Assembly: GCF_029761915.1 (NCBI RefSeq)
Contig: NZ_CP121695.1
Span: 3,811,501 to 3,875,500, forward strand
DNA length: 64,000 bases
Direction of reading: 5' to 3'
Source: Bradyrhizobium sp. CB1650
Lineage (GTDB): Bacteria > Pseudomonadota > Alphaproteobacteria > Rhizobiales > Xanthobacteraceae
Shown: piece after piece, positions 1-7,587 of the stretch
Numbering within the stretch: the stretch's first letter is position 1
How the letters are laid out: each line of letters opens with the position of its first letter
Program-made: the position numbers and the translations under genes
The notes under the pieces: model-generated
What the model was told of the DNA's origin: nothing
Seen by the model: only the letters and a program-made list of their open reading frames with translations
The model's database searches: none

Positions 1-1
1 T

Positions 2-223
2 TCCTTTCAAGAACGCCTCCTGAAGTTCGCGCAAGATTCCCGCGAGCAAGCCAAAGCCCTGCCGCCCGGAAAGGAGAAAGACCAGCTTCTAGTCAAAGCC
101 CGCCAAGCCGATACCGCGGCGCATATTGACGACTGGCTGCATCTCCCGGCCTTCAGCCACCAACTTAGGAACGGCGCCCGCGTAGCCGCGTTTGCAGCTC
201 ATGTTCTTGCACTGCGTAGTTGA
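2..223 (+). CDS. Small helical hypothetical protein, 5'-truncated by the window edge
   Basis: The frame is open from the first complete codon to a TGA at 221-223, so only the C-terminal part (about 73 residues) is visible. It contains ALPPGKEKDQLL, KARQADTAAHIDDW and LP. This is the pattern of short Bradyrhizobium proteins (LPPG..R..LL.KARQ...AHI..W) of unknown function, and the gene at 2964 belongs to the same family. The tail after the W-L-x-L-P segment is longer than the family usually has, so the 3' end may be frameshifted. It overlaps the next open frame by about 20 bases. Confidence 0.55.
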   Translation, partial: SFQERLLKFAQDSREQAKALPPGKEKDQLLVKARQADTAAHIDDWLHLPAFSHQLRNGARVAAFAAHVLALRS

Positions 224-443
224 TGATTCATTCAACATTGCCTGGGGCTTCCTGGAGAAGTCGGGAGAACTGGGCCAGCCCGACGCGTCGGCAAACATGC
301 TCCTAGATTCGATACATCAACAAATCCGCATCGGCGAACGCAGGCCGCTAATGATCGCAAACCGGGCGATTTCTGCTTACCGCGAACAGGCTGCAAGAGC
401 CTGCATTTCACTCCAAACGGACAAGGTCGTATGGATAAGCTGA
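201..443 (+). CDS. Conserved small hypothetical protein, 80 aa
   Basis: ATG at 201; a TTG at 192 is also in frame. The protein has an N-terminal segment (VVDDSFNIAWGFLEKSGEL), then LLDSIHQQIRIGERR and LMIANRAISAYR. I recognise this pattern (AW..LE..GE, ...I..GERR.LM.NRAI.AY) from small rhizobial proteins of unknown function. It overlaps the preceding partial gene by 23 bases and the DUF3606 gene by 13, so the three may be a compressed cluster or partly decayed. No function can be assigned. Confidence 0.5.
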   Translation: MFLHCVVDDSFNIAWGFLEKSGELGQPDASANMLLDSIHQQIRIGERRPLMIANRAISAYREQAARACISLQTDKVVWIS

Positions 444-613
444 CAAAGCGAGGACAGCCGGACCGCAGCAAAATCAACCTGCACGACGATTACGAGGTCA
501 AGTATTGGACGCATGAACTCGGCATAACCCGCGACCGGCTGAAGAGGCTAATAGATAAAGTCGGTAGTTCAGCCGGTGCCGTGCGTAAGGAGTTGGACCG
601 CGGAGGACGCTAG
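431..613 (+). CDS. DUF3606 domain protein, 60 aa
   Basis: The whole protein matches the DUF3606 pattern: a basic N-terminus with an R-x-x-I-N-x-x-D-D-Y-E-V-x-Y-W-T core at residues 14-29, a helix with LGITRDRLKRLI, and a VG-x-SAGAVRKEL tail. ATG at 431 follows an AAGG about 6 bases upstream. DUF3606 proteins are short and often found in several copies in Bradyrhizobiaceae; their function is unknown. It is the most secure gene at the left edge of the window. Confidence 0.8.
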   Translation: MDKLTKRGQPDRSKINLHDDYEVKYWTHELGITRDRLKRLIDKVGSSAGAVRKELDRGGR

Positions 614-709
614 GTGGACGAGCGCGTACTGCTTCTCCTCGTCGACCTTGGTCTTGCGGTCTGTTTGTCTGGTCTGATCGCGAGCATTCTAAAGGCGCTT
701 GAATTTTGA
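614..709 (+). CDS. Possible 31-aa single-span membrane peptide
   Basis: A GTG directly after the DUF3606 stop opens a 31-codon frame that starts with DERV and continues as one hydrophobic segment (LLLLVDLGLAVCLSGLIASIL). The only support is immediate adjacency to a real gene and a clean transmembrane-like composition. A ribosome-binding site could be the GGAGGACG near the end of the upstream gene. It may be chance. Confidence 0.28.
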   Translation: MDERVLLLLVDLGLAVCLSGLIASILKALEF

Positions 710-1156
710 CCGAACGCATTTGCCCGAACCGCCAAGGCCTGGGCTCGGTCTGCGACAATCATCCCAGCCGTCCCTGGAGCGAAAAGGAGGGGCTGTCAGT
801 GTGGTGCTGGTATGCCGTGCGAGTGCAATAGGACCGATGACACGACTTGCCCGATGTCGAAGGGATCATCGAGGAAGTGGAGGGCGAGCAGAAGAAGACC
901 CGCCATTGATAGGCCGCGGCGGTCCATTCCTTCGGCTTCGATGATCTCATTTCGAAATCTTCTAGCCGGCCCAACATGGACGACATTGGGAAATTTACAG
1001 GGAGCTCCCTGCGGAGCTTTTCCAACTGAGGCTGCATTCGTTCATTGAAATTGGCTTAGTTCCCCTAGAGGCCAGTGCGCAAAAGTGGACAGAATTGATT
1101 GCCGGTATTTCCTAGGCTCCGACGCTTGGCGATTCCAATACCGCCAAGGGACCTCC
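710..1156. other. No gene recognised
   Basis: About 450 bases with only short, unconvincing frames on both strands. I found no recognisable domain, RNA gene or repeat. An A/G-rich AAAAGGAGGGG at about 781 resembles a ribosome-binding site, but no convincing reading frame follows it. Confidence 0.4.
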
Positions 1157-1202
1157 AGCGGCCTCGGCAATGCTCCCCAAAAGTGCCGAGGCCGCTTTTT
1201 CG
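1157..1202 (+). terminator. Rho-independent terminator
   Basis: A perfect 13-bp inverted repeat (AGCGGCCTCGGCA at 1157-1169 and its complement at 1184-1196) with a 14-base loop is followed by a run of T. It reads as an intrinsic terminator on the plus strand. No intact plus-strand gene remains upstream, so it is probably a relic of a lost gene. Confidence 0.75.
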
Positions 1203-1214
1203 AGACGTCCTACA

Positions 1215-1372
1215 TCAGGCTAATCTGCGAAGCTGCTTGGCGGCCCGCGCCAGCTTCATCCAATCCTCGGCGAGCTTCAGCCACGCTTCTTGATCCAGCG
1301 GGTTGCCCGTGCGATCCGCCTCGCGCACTCCTCGGCTTCTCTCAAGAACCTATCTACATCACTCTCTGGCAT
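1215..1372 (-). pseudogene. Small Bradyrhizobium-type helical protein, frameshifted
   Basis: From ATG at 1372 the frame reads MPESDVDRFLREAEECARR and then leaves the family pattern to end early. The expected continuation (NPLDQEAWLKLAEDW, then MKLARAAKQLRR) is present in another frame down to a TGA at 1215-1217. The junction is near 1309-1316. Both halves together match the widespread short alphaproteobacterial proteins of the form F..EAEEC...A.....PLD...WL.LAEDW..LA. The gene is therefore intact in content but broken by a frameshift. Confidence 0.55.
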
Positions 1373-1466
1373 CGCGCTGGGACATTGCGCAACTCGGTAG
1401 CGGGTCCATTCAGATTTTGCGCATTCCGTTGGCCTGCCGCGAGAGAGGCGTCGCGCACAATGGGCT

Positions 1467-1646
1467 TTAGCGCTGGTGTCCTAGACCAATTCCAAGGCCG
1501 CGCGCCTTCTGCCTCAACGAGCCCTCGGACCGTTTCATCAGCTTCGAAATCTTTGCCACTGGGGTGCGGGCTTTGGAATGCGCCTTGAGCAACTTGACGT
1601 CGTCTTTGGTGTACTCTTTGCGCTTGCTCCTCGTCTTCTTTGTCAC
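1467..1646 (-). CDS. Basic 59-aa conserved small protein
   Basis: A GTG start at 1646 is preceded by GGAG with 8-base spacing. The protein is very basic: KKTRSKRKEYTKDDVKLLK at the N-terminus, then ARTPVAKISKLMKRSEGSLR and QKARGLGIGL. This layout (W/YT..D...LK, T....I...LKR.EG..RQKA..LG..L) is a family of tiny proteins abundant in Bradyrhizobium. It has a Myb/SANT-like helical look and may bind DNA, but that is inference. I found it by direct translation. Confidence 0.65.
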   Translation of the reverse strand: MTKKTRSKRKEYTKDDVKLLKAHSKARTPVAKISKLMKRSEGSLRQKARGLGIGLGHQR

Positions 1647-1761
1647 TTGATGTTCTCCAACGTGATCACGCGCGGGTTAAAGTGATCATGCGAATGCGTC
1701 AAGCAGCTGCACGAAAGGGGGTGGATCGGTCGGCACGCAGGCAGGCGTATCGCCGTGGTGA

Positions 1762-1974
1762 CTACCCCCCTCGACCAACATTCGATGAGGCGTTGTCCAG
1801 CCATCGTCTGGTCGCGTCGTCGCTCCATCCGGGAACCGCGAAGCGCTTCGGTGGATTCGCAGCCGCCTCAGAACGAACGATTGTGGGTTGGCGCGTGCGC
1901 GTATGACGTCCCGTTGCGGCGGTCGTTGAGACGCACAGGATAACCAATAGGCCCAACTTCAAGAGAGAACGCAT
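1762..1974 (-). CDS. Small secreted hypothetical protein, 70 aa
   Basis: From ATG at 1974 the protein has a signal peptide (MRSLLKLGLLVILCVSTTAA) and a short mature part ending in VPGWSDDATRRWLDNASS. The GWSD..TRRWL.NAS ending recurs in small exported Bradyrhizobium proteins of unknown function. The frame stays open further upstream, but those residues look random, so the signal-peptide methionine is preferred. No clear ribosome-binding site is visible. Confidence 0.55.
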   Translation of the reverse strand: MRSLLKLGLLVILCVSTTAATGRHTRTRQPTIVRSEAAANPPKRFAVPGWSDDATRRWLDNASSNVGRGG

Positions 1975-2107
1975 CGCCGAATTTGCCGTAATCGAGCTAT
2001 CATCAGTCTCTATGTGATGGAGCGACCGTGCACCGTCCGCCCCGGCCTGAACCACTCGGTCACGCTGGCAGGCCATCTTTATGAGCGATAGGAGGGACCA
2101 GGCTGCG

Positions 2108-2263
2108 CTAGCCACTGGAGGCGGACTTGAGCGCCGGTGCAAACCGTTCGGAAAACGTTGCGGGCTTCGCATCCCGGGCTGCTGAAAGGGAGGCCGAGAT
2201 TAGTGTTGAACAGCCCACCGCTGCTACCGCAAGCAAAGCCGCGCCCAAAATCAGTTTGCGCAT
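2108..2263 (-). CDS. Putative small lipoprotein, 51 aa
   Basis: ATG at 2263 follows GGAG with a 6-base spacer. The N-terminus is a lipoprotein signal (MRKLILGAALLAVAAVGC), with the lipobox cysteine at residue 18 followed by STLISASLSAARD. Small proteins of this layout are common in Rhizobiales and have no assigned function. It was found by direct translation. It could alternatively be an ordinary signal peptide of a truncated gene. Confidence 0.5.
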   Translation of the reverse strand: MRKLILGAALLAVAAVGCSTLISASLSAARDAKPATFSERFAPALKSASSG

Positions 2264-2284
2264 TTTACTCTCCTTCATAGACGG

Positions 2285-2869
2285 TCATAGCTCGCGCTCC
2301 ATCGCAGGATGGCTGCGGTTCTTGATCCAGAACTTTTGCCGGCCGCCACGGTACGGCCGATCGCGATGCTTGGAAACCAAGCCCTCCAGGCCCATTCGGC
2401 AGGCCGCGCGAAACAGGTCGGGCCCGATCTCGCCGCGCTCGAACGGCGCCACGGTGATTCCGTCCGGCCGGCGGGCCAATAGCTGCTCCAGGTTGGCCTT
2501 ACGCATGTGGAGGGGGCAGGGACCGCAGGTCGTCACCACCCATCGCGAGAATATCGAAGGCGTATAGCTGCACTTCGTGGTCGTGCTTGCGGGAGTGCAG
2601 GGCGTTGAAATGGAGATGCCATCGACGCCCAGGATGACGGCCTCTCCGTCGATAGCGAAATGCTTCTGCCGGTTCTTCAGCGCTGACTCGGCGATCCAGG
2701 GATAGCGCTTGGTCCAGTCGGTCGCGTTGCGCGATAGCTGGCGCACGCGTTCGTTCTCCCGGATGACCAGCATCCGGTACGCGTCGTGCTTTACTTCGTG
2801 GATCCAGTCCGGCCCTGAGGGCACCTGCTTCCCGGCAGTCGCCAGGCAGAGCTCAAACGCCATGCGCAT
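2285..2869 (-). pseudogene. ATP-dependent DNA ligase (LigD-type ligase domain), degraded
   Basis: The minus frame resembles the adenylation domain of small LigD-like ATP ligases: PSGPDWIHEVKHDAYRMLV (motif I region), HFAIDGEAVILG (motif III region), CRMGLEGLVSK (motif IV region) and KFWIKNRSHPA (motif V region). Three defects are visible. Motif I reads KHDAYR instead of K-x-D-G-x-R. The stretch after DGIS is out of frame until HMRKANL, and the expected HSRKHDHEVQLYAFDIL lies in another frame (two compensating shifts, about 2510-2610). Motif V lacks the usual second lysine spacing. The function would be DNA end-joining repair, but this copy is very likely dead. Confidence 0.75.
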
Positions 2870-2963
2870 GCGCCGAAGATAAGAATTTCGCGGTCCTTTT
2901 ACGAGTCGGGAACAAGCGGCAATCTTGGGAGTTCTTGAAAGGTTCACGAAGGGGGACCTATCA

Positions 2964-3149
2964 ATGAAGCGCCTCCGATTCAAACCAAAGTCCTCGCTGA
3001 AGGTACGGCTTGCTATAGAAGCCCGGCAGTTGAGCGACGAAGCCGAGACCTTCCCACCCGGGCACAAACGAGACAGTCTGGTTAGGAAGTCCCGACAGAC
3101 CAAAGTTGCGTCCGACATAGTCGAGTGGTTGATATCACCGGGTAGGTGA
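2964..3149 (+). CDS. Small helical hypothetical protein, 61 aa
   Basis: ATG at 2964 follows a GGGGGAC Shine-Dalgarno-like stretch. The core is VRLAIEARQLSDEAETFPPG followed by KRDSLVRKSRQTKVASDIVEWL. It belongs to the same short-protein family as the partial gene at the left window edge (PPG..RD.L.RK.RQ......EWL). The family is common in Bradyrhizobium, typically ends soon after the EWL..PG motif as here, and has no assigned function. Confidence 0.65.
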   Translation: MKRLRFKPKSSLKVRLAIEARQLSDEAETFPPGHKRDSLVRKSRQTKVASDIVEWLISPGR

Positions 3150-3236
3150 TCCTGCCGCTCGCGGCGGTGGCCGCAAAGACTGGCTACATCAGCGGATGGA
3201 CGGCAGAGGATGATCTCCGGATCAGGCTAGGGGCGA

Positions 3237-3455
3237 TCAGCTCTCGATTTGCCTCACCGTCGAGATTGGCCATCGACCCTCATGCCCCGCGATCGAGATG
3301 CGGAGCCCATGCTCGTCATCGAGGAAGACGCCATCGATTGTGCCAGCCTTGCCGTCAGTCAAGACGACGGCCTTGCCGACTAATTCCTTCTCGGCCTCGC
3401 GCAATTCGCGCAAGATGTTCATGGCTCGTTTGTCGCCTGTGCTCGAGGCGCTCAT
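3237..3455 (-). CDS. Hypothetical protein, 72 aa, PRC-barrel-like fold possible
   Basis: From ATG at 3455: a charged helix (LRELREAEKELVGK) and then a beta-rich segment (AVVLTDGKAGTIDGVFLDD) followed by GLRISIAGHEGRWPIST. The pattern V.LTDGKAGT....LD..HGLRISI.GH.G.WP.ST is shared by short rhizobial proteins. The alternating beta pattern around a G-T/V-V turn is reminiscent of a PRC barrel, but I cannot confirm that. The ORF extends upstream without family-like residues. Confidence 0.6.
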   Translation of the reverse strand: MSASSTGDKRAMNILRELREAEKELVGKAVVLTDGKAGTIDGVFLDDEHGLRISIAGHEGRWPISTVRQIES

Positions 3456-3495
3456 GGTGCCAACTCCAACTCCAAACCGGCCACGGATCGGCGCG

Positions 3496-3738
3496 TCAAG
3501 CGCGGGCGATCTCAACAGCCTCGCTGAGCTTGTTTTCGGCGTCGTAGATCTTGACCTGAAGCCGAGGGAATCGGTTCTTCAACTGTGTGCCAGCTTCCAG
3601 GGCGCTTGCCTTCGCCGCGAAGGTCGCCTTGACATGACCGTCGACGATTAAGGCATAACCGGTCCTCAGAGGTTCAATCGATGCCTTGGTGGTGCGGGCG
3701 GACGCTGCTGGCGCTGCCAGCCTGCGCTTCTCGCGCAT
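3496..3738 (-). CDS. Conserved hypothetical protein, 80 aa
   Basis: Start at ATG 3738. After a basic N-terminus the protein reads TGYALIVDGHVKATFAAK, then ALEAGTQLKNRFPRLQVKIYD. This GYALIVDG.....F.....A...G..LK..FP..QV.VYDA layout is a familiar short Bradyrhizobium protein of unknown function. It lies 40 bases upstream of the next minus-strand gene (start 3455), so the two may be co-transcribed. Confidence 0.65.
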   Translation of the reverse strand: MREKRRLAAPAASARTTKASIEPLRTGYALIVDGHVKATFAAKASALEAGTQLKNRFPRLQVKIYDAENKLSEAVEIARA

Positions 3739-4546
3739 GGGAAAACTCCGCTTGTCGGGGACTGCTGATCAACTGCCCGCGCTCCCAAGGTTCCCGTCAC
3801 TGGATGCGCGCCAACGCACAGACGGCGCGCACCCGCGGTCCTGGAATGCAACACGGTCCGCCCGAAGGCTGCCGGCAAGGCAAAGCGCCGCCCAGTGTCG
3901 CAAAGCGAACCGAGGGGAGACGGTGGAATCGATTAGCCTGCGGACACACTTCGCGCCCATACCAGGGAACGGCTGTGGAGACGTATACGCTTCTCGTCGA
4001 CGCAATTGGGATCATCGCCTTCGCGGCGTTGACCTATGGACAGCGAACACGTCGGCGCAGGCGCGCGCGAGGCCGAAGGCTGTACGGCTAAGCCGGAGCT
4101 TTAGGCAAATCGGCGCGGCGGGGAGAGCAAGCCGCGCAATTCGGGACATGCCACCGCCGCGCCACCAAATCGCCTGACGACTCAACGAGCAAGCTACAGC
4201 GGGGGCGGTGCGCAGAGGGGCACTGCCATAAGGAAGTGATCACCGGCTTGCCCTGCCGGGCTGGCGCTCTGTCTGCCGCCGGCCGAGGCGCGCGCCAACG
4301 TATGGGCGGCCCGCGGCAACCGGGCTTGCGGCTTGTGCGATCTGCCACGGACCGCCGCAGGCGCTATGTCGACTCACCAGACCCACAAAATCCATCATGC
4401 GCAGAAGAGATGGCGCCTGGCACCACAACCGGCATATCGACTGGAACGACGAGCGGAAAAGCGGCTAGCCGTGCAAAGGCCAAGTCAACGGGGTATTGAG
4501 CACGTTGAACGTCGCGCGACATGATGACGGTGCCGACCTACGTCGT
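3739..4546. other. Gene-poor stretch with one possible tiny membrane peptide
   Basis: No secure gene is visible in about 800 bases. The best candidate is a GTG-initiated frame at 3975-4091 (+, 38 aa) with one hydrophobic segment (LLVDAIGIIAFAALTYG) followed by an arginine-rich tail, a positive-inside topology. Longer frames here have arginine/proline-rich compositions typical of antisense or out-of-frame translation of GC-rich DNA. No RNA gene or repeat was recognised. Confidence 0.35.
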
Positions 4547-5074
4547 CTACAGCGGCGCTCGGTCTTTGCTTGCTGCGCGCATCTTTAGCACGCTGCTTGG
4601 CAGTGGATACCGCGAAACGGCTTCCAGCGGGATATGCGTGAAAGCCGTCAGCCTCCGCCACCAAGGCGGTCTTACTGTCGACAGCGTCCCCTCAAGGCGG
4701 GCGGCGTTCTCTCGGGCAGCCGTAGTTTCAATGTTGGCTTTGAGCAGTTCGGCCAAGAGCTTGTTGGTACGGTCACACTCTCTCTCGAAGTCCGCCCGGT
4801 GGCCGCCGGCTATGGCCTTCATCTCAACGAGGTCCGCTTGCAACGTTGCAATGTGGTCTTTTAGGGCGGTGACCACTTGGTGACCGCCCGGGCTCTGGGA
4901 CGCGCGCGTGTTCGGAGAATGGCTGATTTCTGTAAGGTCGACTTGTACCAGCGTCTTGCCGTCGTTGGAGCGGGAGCGCGGCAATCGGTGCCGCTTAACG
5001 AGCGCTCTTGCAGCCTCTGGGGAAATCTTGAGCTTGTCGCCGAGTTCGGCGTAAGTGAGCATCTCGACGGGCAT
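4547..5074 (-). CDS. Helix-turn-helix plus coiled-coil protein, 175 aa
   Basis: ATG at 5074 has GGGAG about 8 bases upstream. Residues 5-35 ([21 protein letters not shown]) form a helix-turn-helix-like DNA-reading segment followed by [20 protein letters not shown]. Residues about 65-145 are a long coiled coil ([38 protein letters not shown]). A PPWWRRL motif follows near the C-terminus. The architecture matches a recurrent rhizobial/Methylobacterium hypothetical often seen in accessory regions. A DNA-binding or plasmid/phage-related role is inferred, not shown. The last 25 residues after WWRRL are atypical. Confidence 0.7.
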   Translation of the reverse strand: MPVEMLTYAELGDKLKISPEAARALVKRHRLPRSRSNDGKTLVQVDLTEISHSPNTRASQSPGGHQVVTALKDHIATLQADLVEMKAIAGGHRADFERECDRTNKLLAELLKANIETTAARENAARLEGTLSTVRPPWWRRLTAFTHIPLEAVSRYPLPSSVLKMRAASKDRAPL

Positions 5075-5209
5075 GATGGTTGCTCCCGCTTGACCGGACG
5101 GTCACCGCCCGGATACCACAAAAATAGCGGCCACAAGTTAAGGGTTGGTTTACTATGACCGGCGGGCCTTGGCTCGGCACGAGGAGCTGGAGATGTTCTT
5201 GTCGGCGCA

Positions 5210-5355
5210 GCGGGCAACATTTTCATCGCCGTATCCGTGAATGGTCGTTGCAGCGCCTTGGCTTCGTCCCAAGGCGCGCGCATCCAGGCGTTGCGCTCCT
5301 CATCCGTGATGAGGATTATCTGGATAGGTTTGACCATTGCGTTGGGTTTCGTCAT
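5210..5355 (-). pseudogene. C-terminal fragment of SRAP (YedK/HMCES-type) peptidase
   Basis: The minus frame reads [20 protein letters not shown] and [15 protein letters not shown]. This is the C-terminal signature of SOS-response-associated peptidases (ILTT.EE...W..AP.DEA..LQRPL.D.AL). The catalytic N-terminus (Cys2) is absent, so this is a remnant. Intact SRAP proteins crosslink to abasic sites in single-stranded DNA. Together with the ligase relic it is the second dead DNA-repair gene in this tract. Confidence 0.7.
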
Positions 5356-5369
5356 CAGGAAACCGTAGC

Positions 5370-5690
5370 GGGGCCTCGCTCACACTCACTGGCGTCAGTG
5401 CGAACTATGTTCGCTCGGGCAACAAGGTCATCGCCTACGGCACCGTGACGTGGCCTGGCACGGCGAATGGCGCGGGCGCAGCAATCGGCGGCTTTCCCGT
5501 CGCGGCCGCCAATGCAGACTACGCGCAGCAGTGCACGATCTCATAGTCCATCGTCTCGACGCTCTCGCGCATGCAGATGATCAAGAACACCACGACGGCC
5601 ATTCTGTACAACTCTGCGGGCGCGGCGATCACGAACGCGACCTTCTTGGGTCTGACGGTGACCTTCACCTGCATGTATCCGGCGACAAAG
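5370..5690 (+). pseudogene. Phage tail-fibre/collar-like C-terminal fragment with an in-frame stop
   Basis: The frame reads [40 protein letters not shown], then QQCTIS followed by TAG at 5544-5546. It resumes in the same frame with SIVSTLSRMQMIKNTTTAIL and ITNATFLGLTVTFTCMYPAT. The repeated G-T-V/T-x-W, GGFP and LTVTFTCMYPAT elements resemble C-terminal domains of phage tail or collar proteins. A single Tyr-to-stop change (TAC to TAG) would explain the interruption. The 5' part of the gene is missing, so this is a prophage relic. Confidence 0.6.
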
Positions 5691-5712
5691 GTACGCCCGG
5701 TGACGGGCAAAC

Positions 5713-5934
5713 TCAGCATTCTCGGCAGGAGATACCGAGGTTATCGCAGGTGAGCGCGAAAGCGTCTCTTGCCTTTGCACCTTCAAAGCAAAAGCGCGTG
5801 CCAGCCTCTACGCGATCGATCCACCAGTCGACCTTATTTTCCTTTGCGAGGCGGGAGGCTTCCCCGCGCAAGAGATCCAATTGTTTTCCGGCAGCAAAAA
5901 CAAGTAGGCAATTTTCCTTTGGCATTACGTCCAT
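5713..5934 (-). CDS. Conserved small hypothetical protein, about 73 aa
   Basis: ATG codons at 5934 and 5925 are both possible; AGGGATGG lies well placed for the second. The sequence reads ENCLLVFAAGKQLDLLRGE, NKVDWWIDRVEAGTRFCFE and ARDAFALTCDNLGISC. The WWID.V..G.RF.F...K.AF...C..LGI.C pattern is known to me from short rhizobial proteins of unknown function. Downstream on its strand lies the tail-fibre relic in the opposite orientation. Confidence 0.55.
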   Translation of the reverse strand: MDVMPKENCLLVFAAGKQLDLLRGEASRLAKENKVDWWIDRVEAGTRFCFEGAKARDAFALTCDNLGISCREC

Positions 5935-5971
5935 CCCTAACAACAATCAGGAACGCTAGCGGGTAGGTATG

Positions 5972-6002
5972 AAAAAGGCCGCAGCGGGGGACCACTGCGG
6001 CC
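5972..6002 (-). terminator. Rho-independent terminator (minus strand)
   Basis: GGCCGCAG at 5977-5984 pairs with CTGCGGCC at 5995-6002, and the A-tract at 5972-5976 becomes a T-run on the minus strand. It lies downstream of the DUF6894 gene on the same strand and separates it from the next minus gene. Confidence 0.75.
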
Positions 6003-6107
6003 AGCCGGGAAAAATGAACAGGTAAAATATGCAGCCAGCCCCGGTAGGCAAACCTACCGTGGCTCCGCTCACGCGCAATATGATTTAAATCACAATCGAT
6101 GCGGTGC

Positions 6108-6341
6108 TTAGTCGAAGGATTCCGCGACGATGCGGATGCGGAACACGGGCTCCTTGGATTCGTCCAGAAGCTCCATGTGCCACTCGGAATTTTCAACGAG
6201 CTTGCGGGCGATGCCGGCCGCCATGTCGGCGCAGACGCTGGTCATCTCCTTCCAGGCCGCATCGCGATTGGCAAATTCAGTCGCTTGGTCCGCACAGCCG
6301 GAATAGCGGCCGTTCCGGATTCGAAAGAAATATTGCGGCAT
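6108..6341 (-). CDS. DUF6894 family protein, 77 aa
   Basis: From ATG at 6341 the protein begins MPQYFFRIRNGRY, followed by A-x-EFANRDAAWKEMTSVCADM and a C-terminal beta strand (EPVFRIRIVAESFD). The M-P-x-Y-F-F/Y-x-I-R-x-G start and the central EF.....A..E helix are typical of DUF6894, a small Bradyrhizobium-rich family of unknown function. A GTG nine bases upstream is also in frame. A terminator follows at 5972-6002. Confidence 0.75.
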   Translation of the reverse strand: MPQYFFRIRNGRYSGCADQATEFANRDAAWKEMTSVCADMAAGIARKLVENSEWHMELLDESKEPVFRIRIVAESFD

Positions 6342-6501
6342 GGCTGACACCGATCGCGTAAAGGCCGCGCCCCCGGGCCATGGGGCGGCACTGCAATCCC
6401 AAACCGCAGGCAGATCAATTCCGGACCTCTACGGAATAGGTCTCGTCGAGGCGGTCCGACCGGAACAGGCGCGAGGAGACTGCCGATCCCGGTCCGCCCG
6501 C

Positions 6502-6690
6502 TCAGGCCGTTTTGCGCGCGATCGCCTTCAGCTCCCGGTCGATGCGCAACTGTACGCGCCTGATGGCCAGAAGATCGATCTTGGTCTCGGTCTTGCCCGT
6601 CTTGATCTGGTCACCGATCCGGAATTGCCACTGCCAGACACCCGGAATTGCGGTCTTGGCGACAGTGAACTCGACGCCCCTGTGATTCAT
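6502..6690 (-). CDS. Conserved hypothetical protein, 62 aa
   Basis: ATG at 6690 is preceded by GGAGG with 7-base spacing, a strong ribosome-binding site, which decides the start although the frame is open further upstream. The sequence has GVEFTVAKTAIPGVWQWQF, IGDQIKTGKTETKIDLLA and RRVQLRIDRELK. This arrangement (G.E.TV..T.IP..W.WQF.IG....GKTET.....A.RR...RID..L) is a very common short Bradyrhizobium protein with no known function. Confidence 0.8.
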   Translation of the reverse strand: MNHRGVEFTVAKTAIPGVWQWQFRIGDQIKTGKTETKIDLLAIRRVQLRIDRELKAIARKTA

Positions 6691-7129
6691 GGCCGACCTC
6701 CACGATTCACGTCCATCACGGCTGACATGTTGGCCGTCGTCATATTCCGCGGATGAGTCGAGATTTGCCGTCAAGTCATGGAAAGTCCACGGCAATCTTG
6801 AAAGCGGGCGCGCTCGGAAGCAAACGGAATCGGATCCGGAAGAGCGCCGCAGTGCGACAGGATTGCTGACCCGGAACTCTGTTCTTGGCCGGAGAACCAC
6901 GGGCTATTTGATTGAGATTCGTGGAAAATTAGCCATACGGTGCGGCTTTCCGCGGATCTCAGGCTCTTCGAGTTCCGTCGGCACGTCGCTGAAGCGGCGG
7001 CCGCGGAGTCGGGATGACGACCTCGCGCCGGCGAGGCTGGCGCATTCGGCAAAATAGAATCAACCTCGCGTCGCTCGGCGGCACGTGCCTTGCTTTGCCT
7101 CGTGACGGTCCACAGCGAGGGCACGCGTC
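6691..7129. other. No gene recognised
   Basis: This 439-base gap lies between two divergently oriented small genes, so it must hold the promoters of both. I see no coding pattern, RNA gene or repeat in it. Confidence 0.4.
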
Positions 7130-7369
7130 ATGCTCGGCATTCCCCGACGCTTCAGTCATTTCGTCTTCGGCATCATCCAGTCCGGCCTCACCTCGCTGAT
7201 CGCGGCGGCCATTGCCAGCTTTCCGGCCGCTGAAGCGATGCTGTTCGTCCAGCACTGGCTGCTCTCGTGGCTGATCGCCTGGGTCACGATGCTGCCGATC
7301 GTGCTGCTGGCAGCGCCCGCGATCCGTTCATTCTCGCTGCGGCTCACGCGCGAGGAGGGGAGCGCATGA
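7130..7369 (+). CDS. DUF2798 membrane protein, 79 aa
   Basis: The start ATG at 7130 opens with the family hallmark IPRRFSHFVFGIIQSGLTS. It is followed by one transmembrane helix (IAAAIASFPA), a loop, and a second (WLLSWLIAWVTMLPIVLLAA) ending with PAIRSF. DUF2798 proteins are two-helix inner-membrane proteins of unknown function. The length matches the family. Two hairpins follow at 7387 and 7561. Confidence 0.85.
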   Translation: MLGIPRRFSHFVFGIIQSGLTSLIAAAIASFPAAEAMLFVQHWLLSWLIAWVTMLPIVLLAAPAIRSFSLRLTREEGSA

Positions 7370-7386
7370 TCTGAGCGCTGCGGACG

Positions 7387-7418
7387 AAAAAACCCCGCCG
7401 GGGGAGAGCCCGGCGGGG
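7387..7418 (-). terminator. Strong GC hairpin terminator (T-run on minus strand)
   Basis: CCCCGCCGGG at 7393-7402 pairs perfectly with CCCGGCGGGG at 7409-7418. The A-tract at 7387-7392 gives a T-run only on the minus strand, so it works best against minus-strand transcripts, opposite to the DUF2798 gene it follows. It may still act as an mRNA 3'-end hairpin for that gene. Confidence 0.7.
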
Positions 7419-7560
7419 CAAAGGTTATTGGAGGCTGAGGTGCTGGGCTGCAACACCATAGCCACGTAACCCTAGCCGGCTCAGCTTACGGCAGCCTGAC
7501 ACGCCGGCGGTGCGGATCAGAAGCGGGAGCCGCCGCATCGCCGCGGGCGGATGGCAAACA

Positions 7561-7587
7561 GAAAACCCCGCTCGGGGTGGAGCGGGG
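7561..7587 (-). terminator. Second GC hairpin terminator
   Basis: CCCCGCTC at 7566-7573 pairs with GAGCGGGG at 7580-7587, and an AAAA at 7562-7565 makes a T-run on the minus strand. It has the same design as the hairpin about 170 bases earlier, with no recognisable gene between them. Confidence 0.6.

Noticed and set aside
3686..4177. 163-codon plus-strand frame
   Set aside because: Arginine/proline-rich out-of-frame reading over a minus-strand gene and non-coding DNA.
4333..4524. Plus-strand frame with CxxC-like residues
   Set aside because: Short, basic, out-of-family and without ribosome-binding site; likely chance.
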